Origin: Pseudomonadota bacterium
Lineage (GTDB): Bacteria; Pseudomonadota; Gammaproteobacteria; Burkholderiales; SG8-41
Assembly (NCBI GenBank): GCA_023431245.1
Contig: JAEYXO010000341.1
Coordinates: forward strand, 1-8,218
Direction: 5' to 3'
Length of the DNA: 8,218 nt
Numbering within the stretch: the first letter of the stretch is position 1; the number at the start of each line of letters is the position of its first letter. The notes below the pieces were generated by a model. The model ran no database searches, had not been told where the DNA came from, and saw only the letters and a list, made by a program, of their open reading frames with translations. Shown here piece by piece: positions 4,616 through 8,218 of this stretch. The position numbers and the translations under genes are program-made.

Positions 4616-7378
4616 TCAATCCGCAGCGGCCCTGCGCAGCAGTGCTTCGATCTCCACCGCAGGCAGCGGCTTGCTGAGCAGGTAACCCTGCATGCCGTCA
4701 CAACCCAGCTGCTCGAGTATCCGCAGCTGTTCCTCCGCGTCGACGCCCTCGGCCACGACGTCCAGCCGCAGCGCATGGGCGAGCTGGATGATCATGGTGA
4801 CGATGTTGCGGTGATAGTCGCTGCGCGCCATTTCGATGACGAAGGAGCGGTCGACTTTCAGCGTGTTGATCGGCAACTGTGCGATGCAGCTGAGCGACGA
4901 GTATCCGGTGCCGAAATCGTCCATTGCGATGCGCAGGCCGAGCGCATGGACGGACCGCAGCTTGTGCATCATCTCCGCCATGTTTTCCATGATCACGCTC
5001 TCGGTGATTTCGAGATCGAGCGCAACATCGCCGTCGGCGAAGCCGGAGACCGCATGCATGACGGTGTCAACGAAGTCGCGCTGCCGCAGCTGTATCGGTG
5101 ACACGTTCACGGCAATGCGCGGCGGGCGCAGGCCGCGCGCCGACCAGCCGCGGTGGTCCTCGATCGCACGCCGCAGCGCCCACTGCCCGACGTCGAGGAT
5201 CAGGCCGGTTTCCTCCATCAACGGAATGAACTCGGACGGCGGCACCAGTCCGAGTTCCGGGTCCTGCCAGCGGATCAGCGCCTCGAGTCCGTTGATTTTC
5301 CGTGTGTTGACTTCGAACTTGGGCTGGTAATGCAGCACGAACTGGCCGAGGTCCAGCGCACGGCGCAGGCGGTTCTCCAGGTGCAGCGATTCGGCGACGC
5401 GGGCATTCATTTCCGGGGCGTAGAACATGTAGCGCTGCCCCGCAGATTTGGCGGCATGCAGCGCCGCTTCGGCGTTGCGGAACAGCGTGCCGGCGTCGGC
5501 GCCGTCCCCCGGGAACACCGCGGCGCCGATGGTGAAGGCAATGGTGAGTTCGCGGCCGGCCACCGTGACCGGCGTGTGCAGTGCGGCGGTGGCGAGGTTC
5601 TCGATGCGGTGCGCCACCTCCGACAGTTCGCGCACGCCGGGCAGGAAGGTCGCGAAACAGTCGGCCGAGATGCGCGCGAGGTTCTCCGGGTTGCGGATCA
5701 TGTTCCGCAGCAGGGATGTGACCTGCTTCAGCACCTCGTCGCCGGCGGCGTGGCCCAGCGTTTCGTTTATGGCGCGGAAACGCTGGATGTCGCCGATCAC
5801 CAAGACCAGTTTTCCGGGGCTGCTGCCGGCGGCATGCATCGCATGGTTCAGGTGTTCCATGAACAGCGTGCGGTTGGGCAGGCCGGTGACGAGGTCGTAG
5901 TAGGCGAGATAGTTGGCCTTTTCCTCCTTCGCCAGGTACTGCAGGGCGAAGGAGATGTCGCCCGCCAGCCCGGTCAGCAGGCGCACTTCCTCGTCGTCGA
6001 AGAATCCGGTCTCGCGGGCGTACAGCGACAGGTTGCCGACTATTTCACCGTCGACGATCAGCGGCAGCGCGATGACCGAGCGGAAACCCCGCGCCAGGGC
6101 CGTGCTCCTGCGCCTGCTCACCGAGCGCGTGTCTGCGCTCATGTCGTTCACGATCTGCGGCTGGCCGCTGCGGATCGCGCGGCCGGTGACGCCCTGGCCC
6201 TGATCATCGTCCCGGGCGGAGGACAGGATCGGTCCCCAGGAGTCATCGACGCCGAAACCGGCCCAGGCCGCCGGCCGGACGTCACCGGTGGCGCGGTCAA
6301 GGAAGCCGATCCAGACCATGCCGAATCCGCCCTGTTCGGCGATGATCCGGCAAGCTTCGTCGAGCAGCGTCTTGCGGTCGCGCGTGCGCACGATCAGGGT
6401 GTTGATGCTGGACAGCACGGCATAGACGCGGTTCTGGCGCCTGATGCGGTCCTCGGTCTGCTTGCGGTCGGTGATGTCCTGCACGGCGCCGATCATGCGG
6501 GTGGCGCGACCCGCCGCGTCCCGCACGACGTGGCCGCGGTCGAAAACCTCGGCGTAGCTGCCATCGCGGCGGCGGAAGCGGTATTCGGCGGACCAGAACA
6601 GGATTTCGGGATTGTTGATGATGGCATCGAACTCGGAAATGACACGGTCGGTGTCTTCCGGGTGGATGCGCCGCGTCCATGAATCGGGGCCGGGCTCGAG
6701 CTCATCAGGCGAATAACCGAATACGGCGCCGACGTTTTCACTCCACCACAACGTGTTTCTGGCGAAATCCCAGTCCCAGACCACGTCGTTGGTGGCACGG
6801 GACGCGAGCAGGAAGCGTTCGTTGCTGATCTGCAGTTTTTCGCTGGTCCGGCAATGCTCTATGGCGATGGCCGCGGTCTGGGTCGCCATTTCGATCAGTG
6901 CCGCGTGTTCAGGCGCGGGGCCGCGCGGTTCGCGGTAATAAATGGCGAAGGTGCCGAGCACGCGCCGCGCCGGGTCAAAAATCGGCGTCGACCAGCAGGC
7001 CCGCAGCCCGTACGGCGCCGCAAGCTGGCGGTATCCGTCCCACAGCGGGTCGATGGCGATGTTTTCAACGATCACCGCTTGACCGCGCCAGGCGGCGGTG
7101 CCGCAGGAGCCGGCATTCGGGCCGATGGCCGCGCCGTCAATGGCCTGCACGAAGGCGGGGGGCAGGCTGGGTGCTGCGCCATGGCGGACGTGTTTGCCGT
7201 CCTCGTCGAGCAGCAGCACCGAGCACAGCATGTGGTCCGATTCGGATTCGACCAGCCGGCAGGTGTCTTCGAGCAGTCCGGACAGCGGACGTCCCGCGAC
7301 GATGCCTTCGAGGATGTTTTTCTGGCCGACCAGCAGCCGGGTGGCCCGGCGTTCGGCGTCCGGGGTGCGTGCGTTCAT
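4616..7378 (-). CDS. GAF-PAS-GAF-GGDEF-EAL cyclic-di-GMP phosphodiesterase (degenerate GGDEF)
   Basis: The 920-residue product has no signal peptide or obvious membrane helix, so it is probably cytoplasmic. Domains in order: GAF (about 25-180), PAS/PAC (about 188-305, ending VQDITDRK), second GAF (about 318-480), GGDEF (about 490-655) and EAL (about 663-915). The GGDEF domain keeps DLVTGLPNR (495-503) and INETLGHAAGDEVL (537-550), but the signature is SADCF (571-575): both glycines and the glutamate are replaced, so cyclase activity is unlikely. An RxxE (562-565) stands where the RxxD inhibitory site is expected. The EAL domain looks complete: EALIRW (699-704), NVS (758-760), EITES (790-794), DDFGTGYSS (820-828), KVD (841-843), AEG (876-878) and MQGY (896-899). 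This predicts hydrolysis of cyclic-di-GMP, tuned by the three sensor domains. ATG 7378 lacks a ribosome binding site and is the first standard start after an in-frame stop; a small upstream ORF overlaps it by ATGA. Confidence 0.93.
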   Translation of the reverse strand: MNARTPDAERRATRLLVGQKNILEGIVAGRPLSGLLEDTCRLVESESDHMLCSVLLLDEDGKHVRHGAAPSLPPAFVQAIDGAAIGPNAGSCGTAAWRGQAVIVENIAIDPLWDGYRQLAAPYGLRACWSTPIFDPARRVLGTFAIYYREPRGPAPEHAALIEMATQTAAIAIEHCRTSEKLQISNERFLLASRATNDVVWDWDFARNTLWWSENVGAVFGYSPDELEPGPDSWTRRIHPEDTDRVISEFDAIINNPEILFWSAEYRFRRRDGSYAEVFDRGHVVRDAAGRATRMIGAVQDITDRKQTEDRIRRQNRVYAVLSSINTLIVRTRDRKTLLDEACRIIAEQGGFGMVWIGFLDRATGDVRPAAWAGFGVDDSWGPILSSARDDDQGQGVTGRAIRSGQPQIVNDMSADTRSVSRRRSTALARGFRSVIALPLIVDGEIVGNLSLYARETGFFDDEEVRLLTGLAGDISFALQYLAKEEKANYLAYYDLVTGLPNRTLFMEHLNHAMHAAGSSPGKLVLVIGDIQRFRAINETLGHAAGDEVLKQVTSLLRNMIRNPENLARISADCFATFLPGVRELSEVAHRIENLATAALHTPVTVAGRELTIAFTIGAAVFPGDGADAGTLFRNAEAALHAAKSAGQRYMFYAPEMNARVAESLHLENRLRRALDLGQFVLHYQPKFEVNTRKINGLEALIRWQDPELGLVPPSEFIPLMEETGLILDVGQWALRRAIEDHRGWSARGLRPPRIAVNVSPIQLRQRDFVDTVMHAVSGFADGDVALDLEITESVIMENMAEMMHKLRSVHALGLRIAMDDFGTGYSSLSCIAQLPINTLKVDRSFVIEMARSDYHRNIVTMIIQLAHALRLDVVAEGVDAEEQLRILEQLGCDGMQGYLLSKPLPAVEIEALLRRAAAD

Positions 7379-7473
7379 TGCGGGCAGGCACCGTGCCGGC
7401 GCGGGGCAGCTGCGTATCCGCGGAGCGGATACGCCACGGCGCTTGCCTTCAGGGATGCCCCCTGCCTCCTCAT
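7375..7473 (-). CDS. Possible 32-residue leader ORF, overlapping the GGDEF-EAL start
   Basis: A 32-codon ORF starts at ATG 7473, preceded by AAAGGA (short spacing of about three bases), and ends with TGA at 7375-7377, sharing ATGA with the start of the 920-residue gene. The main gene has no Shine-Dalgarno of its own, so ribosomes finishing this ORF could start it by translational coupling. The peptide is Arg/Ala/Pro-rich (begins MRRQGASLKA, ends RRHGACPQ) and I recognise no family. A hairpin at 7412-7434 lies inside it. A shorter 11-codon frame (ATG 7505, TGA 7470) in turn overlaps this ATG by ATGA. A chance frame relation is quite possible, since this GC-rich strand is open in most frames. 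Confidence 0.3.
   Translation of the reverse strand: MRRQGASLKASAVAYPLRGYAAAPRRHGACPQ
7412..7434. repeat. Perfect 10-bp inverted repeat in the GGDEF-EAL leader
   Basis: GCGTATCCGC and GCGGATACGC are exact reverse complements around a three-base spacer (7422-7424). The stem would be stable in RNA from either strand. No T tract follows on either strand, so it is not an intrinsic terminator. It starts 34 bases before the start codon of the 920-residue gene, inside the candidate leader ORF, so it could be an mRNA structure affecting translation or a protein-binding palindrome. Confidence 0.75.
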
Positions 7474-7490
7474 GGTTCCTTTCCCGACGG

Positions 7491-7513
7491 AGTCGTCCAC
7501 GACATGGACGACT
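7491..7513. repeat. Perfect 9-bp inverted repeat upstream of the GGDEF-EAL leader
   Basis: AGTCGTCCA (7491-7499) and TGGACGACT (7505-7513) are exact reverse complements with a five-base spacer. It lies between an AT-rich stretch that may hold the promoter (7514-7538) and the candidate leader ORF. On the plus strand a T-rich stretch (7514-7527) follows, terminator-like, but no plus-strand gene leads into it. A repressor or activator operator near the promoter, or a 5' UTR hairpin, are the readings I favour. Confidence 0.7.
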
Positions 7514-7532
7514 TTCTATTGTTGTTTACACC

Positions 7533-7538
7533 TTAATA
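7533..7538 (-). promoter_or_regulatory. Candidate -10 box for the GGDEF-EAL transcript
   Basis: TATTAA on the minus strand stands out in the only AT-rich part of the 244-base gap ahead of the GGDEF-EAL gene. The hexamer at the proper distance upstream (GACGTG) is a poor -35 match. This may be a regulated or alternative-sigma promoter, or not a promoter at all. Its place between the thiolase terminator and the inverted repeat at 7491-7513 is sensible for the first promoter of a new unit. Confidence 0.25.
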
Positions 7539-7577
7539 CTGCGACGCGGCAAAGTCACGTCCTGCGGGCACGCAAAC

Positions 7578-7606
7578 AAAAAACGCCGCGTAACGCGGCG
7601 TTTTTT
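7578..7606 (-). terminator. Rho-independent terminator of the thiolase gene (bidirectional shape)
   Basis: A perfect 13-base-pair inverted repeat has arms at 7578-7590 and 7594-7606: six A, then a seven-base GC-rich core, a three-base loop TAA, the mirrored core and six T. It begins 16 bases past the thiolase stop (7623-7625), so it ends that transcript on the minus strand. The symmetry would also work on the plus strand, though no plus-strand gene enters it. The core ACGCCGCG matches the terminator at 3480-3508. Confidence 0.92.
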
Positions 7607-7622
7607 GTGACGGAAGTCTCGT

Positions 7623-8218
7623 TTACATGCGCTCGAATACCGCCGCGATGCCCTGACCGCCACCGATGCACATGGTCACCAGCGCGTACTTGCCGCCGGT
7701 GCGCTGCAGTTCATGCAGTGCCTTGACTGTCAGGATGGCGCCGGTGGCGCCGATCGGGTGGCCGAGGCCCACCGCGCCGCCGTTGGGGTTGGTTTTTTTC
7801 GGGTCCAGTTTCAGGTCGCAGGACACGGCGAGGGCCTGTACCGCGAAGGCTTCATTCGATTCGATGACATCCATGTCCTCGACCTTGAGGCCGGCGCGCT
7901 TCAGCGCATTCTGTACCGCGGGGACCGGGCCGATGCCCATGATCTTCGGGTCAACGCCCGCCAGCCCGTAAGATATCAGGCGTGCCATCGGCTTGAGGCC
8001 TGCCTTTTTCGCGGCCTCCTTTTCCATCAGCACCACGGCGGCGGCGCCGTCATTGATGCCGGAGGCGTTGCCGGCGGTGACCGAGCCGCCTTCCTTCTTG
8101 AACACCGCACGCAGCTTCGCGAGGCCTTCCAGCGTCACGTCGGCGCGCGGATGTTCGTCCTTGTCAAACAGTGTGGTGCCCTTGCGGGTCTTCAGTTCGA
8201 CCGGCAGGATCTGGTCCT
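7623..8218 (-). CDS. Acetyl-CoA C-acetyltransferase-type thiolase (partial, N-terminus beyond right edge)
   Basis: About 197 C-terminal residues of a thiolase of some 390 are present; the reading frame runs off the right edge, so the true start and the nucleophilic N-terminal cysteine are outside. Visible family motifs are the VTAGNASGINDGAAA stretch, NEAFA, the histidine loop NPNGGAVGLGHPIGATGA (His codon at 7758-7760) and CIGGGQG with the second catalytic cysteine (codon 7668-7670), ending in FERM. The sequence is most like biosynthetic thiolases (PhaA/AtoB type), which condense two acetyl-CoA to acetoacetyl-CoA for polyhydroxybutyrate or run the reverse in butyrate and fatty-acid breakdown. 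A longer-chain beta-ketothiolase is the alternative, so no symbol is given. Enzymes of this family are soluble homotetramers. The frame continues past the internal GTG at 8138, which is not the start. The terminator at 7578-7606 marks it as the last gene of its unit. Confidence 0.95.
   Translation of the reverse strand, partial: DQILPVELKTRKGTTLFDKDEHPRADVTLEGLAKLRAVFKKEGGSVTAGNASGINDGAAAVVLMEKEAAKKAGLKPMARLISYGLAGVDPKIMGIGPVPAVQNALKRAGLKVEDMDVIESNEAFAVQALAVSCDLKLDPKKTNPNGGAVGLGHPIGATGAILTVKALHELQRTGGKYALVTMCIGGGQGIAAVFERM

Noticed and set aside
5153..6682. A 509-codon plus-strand open frame opposite the GGDEF-EAL gene
   Set aside because: The composition is low in lysine and hydrophobic patterning and no family is visible, whereas the minus-strand frame has five recognisable domains.
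7491..7527. Plus-strand intrinsic terminator from the 7491-7513 hairpin and following T-rich bases
   Set aside because: No plus-strand gene leads into it and the T run is broken; operator or leader hairpin is more likely.
7623..8138. A short thiolase starting at GTG 8138
   Set aside because: The frame and thiolase-like sequence continue to the right edge, so this is an internal valine codon.
1..8218. Mobile element, CRISPR, phage, toxin-antitoxin or defence system
   Set aside because: No transposase, integrase, regular spaced repeats, terminal inverted repeats or known defence domain were seen; all main genes belong to ordinary chromosomal families.

Overview
The window is GC-rich chromosomal DNA, probably from a betaproteobacterium, most likely Burkholderiales or a close relative. 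That assignment is an inference. It rests on the base composition, a Bug/TctC-type solute-binding protein, a biosynthetic-type thiolase, a NimR-like AraC regulator and the overall gene style. Nearly everything is coded on the minus strand; the one clear plus-strand gene is the AraC-type regulator. No tRNA, rRNA, CRISPR array, transposase, integrase or phage gene is visible, and no gene-free gap exceeds 300 bases.

Layout from left to right. (1) 1-477 minus: the N-terminal part of a TauE/SafE-type membrane permease that runs off the left edge, preceded by a strikingly AT-rich leader. (2) 559-1776 minus: a 405-residue major facilitator (MFS) transporter. (3) 1842-2690 plus: an AraC-family regulator divergent from it across 65 bases, in the manner of NimR beside NimT. 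(4) 2669-3454 minus: an exported N-formylglutamate amidohydrolase-like protein whose 3' end overlaps the regulator's 3' end. (5) 3480-3508: a strong intrinsic terminator. (6) 3529-4500 minus: an orphan Bug/TctC periplasmic binding protein with a strong ribosome binding site. (7) 4616-7378 minus: a 920-residue GAF-PAS-GAF-GGDEF-EAL cyclic-di-GMP protein with a degenerate GGDEF motif and an intact EAL site. (8) 7379-7622: a structured leader with two perfect inverted repeats and small ORFs that overlap each other and the 920-residue gene by ATGA. (9) 7578-7606: a strong terminator. (10) 7623-8218 minus: the C-terminal half of an acetyl-CoA acetyltransferase-type thiolase, cut at the right edge.

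The genes look like several independent units, not one pathway: an efflux pair (regulator and MFS pump), a nutrient-sensing or uptake protein, a second-messenger enzyme and the end of a carbon or PHB-type operon. I see no clear new multi-gene system. The least ordinary items are the overlapping mini-ORF leader ahead of the cyclic-di-GMP gene, the exported amidohydrolase, and two terminators that share both their stem and a CCGTCAC lead-in.
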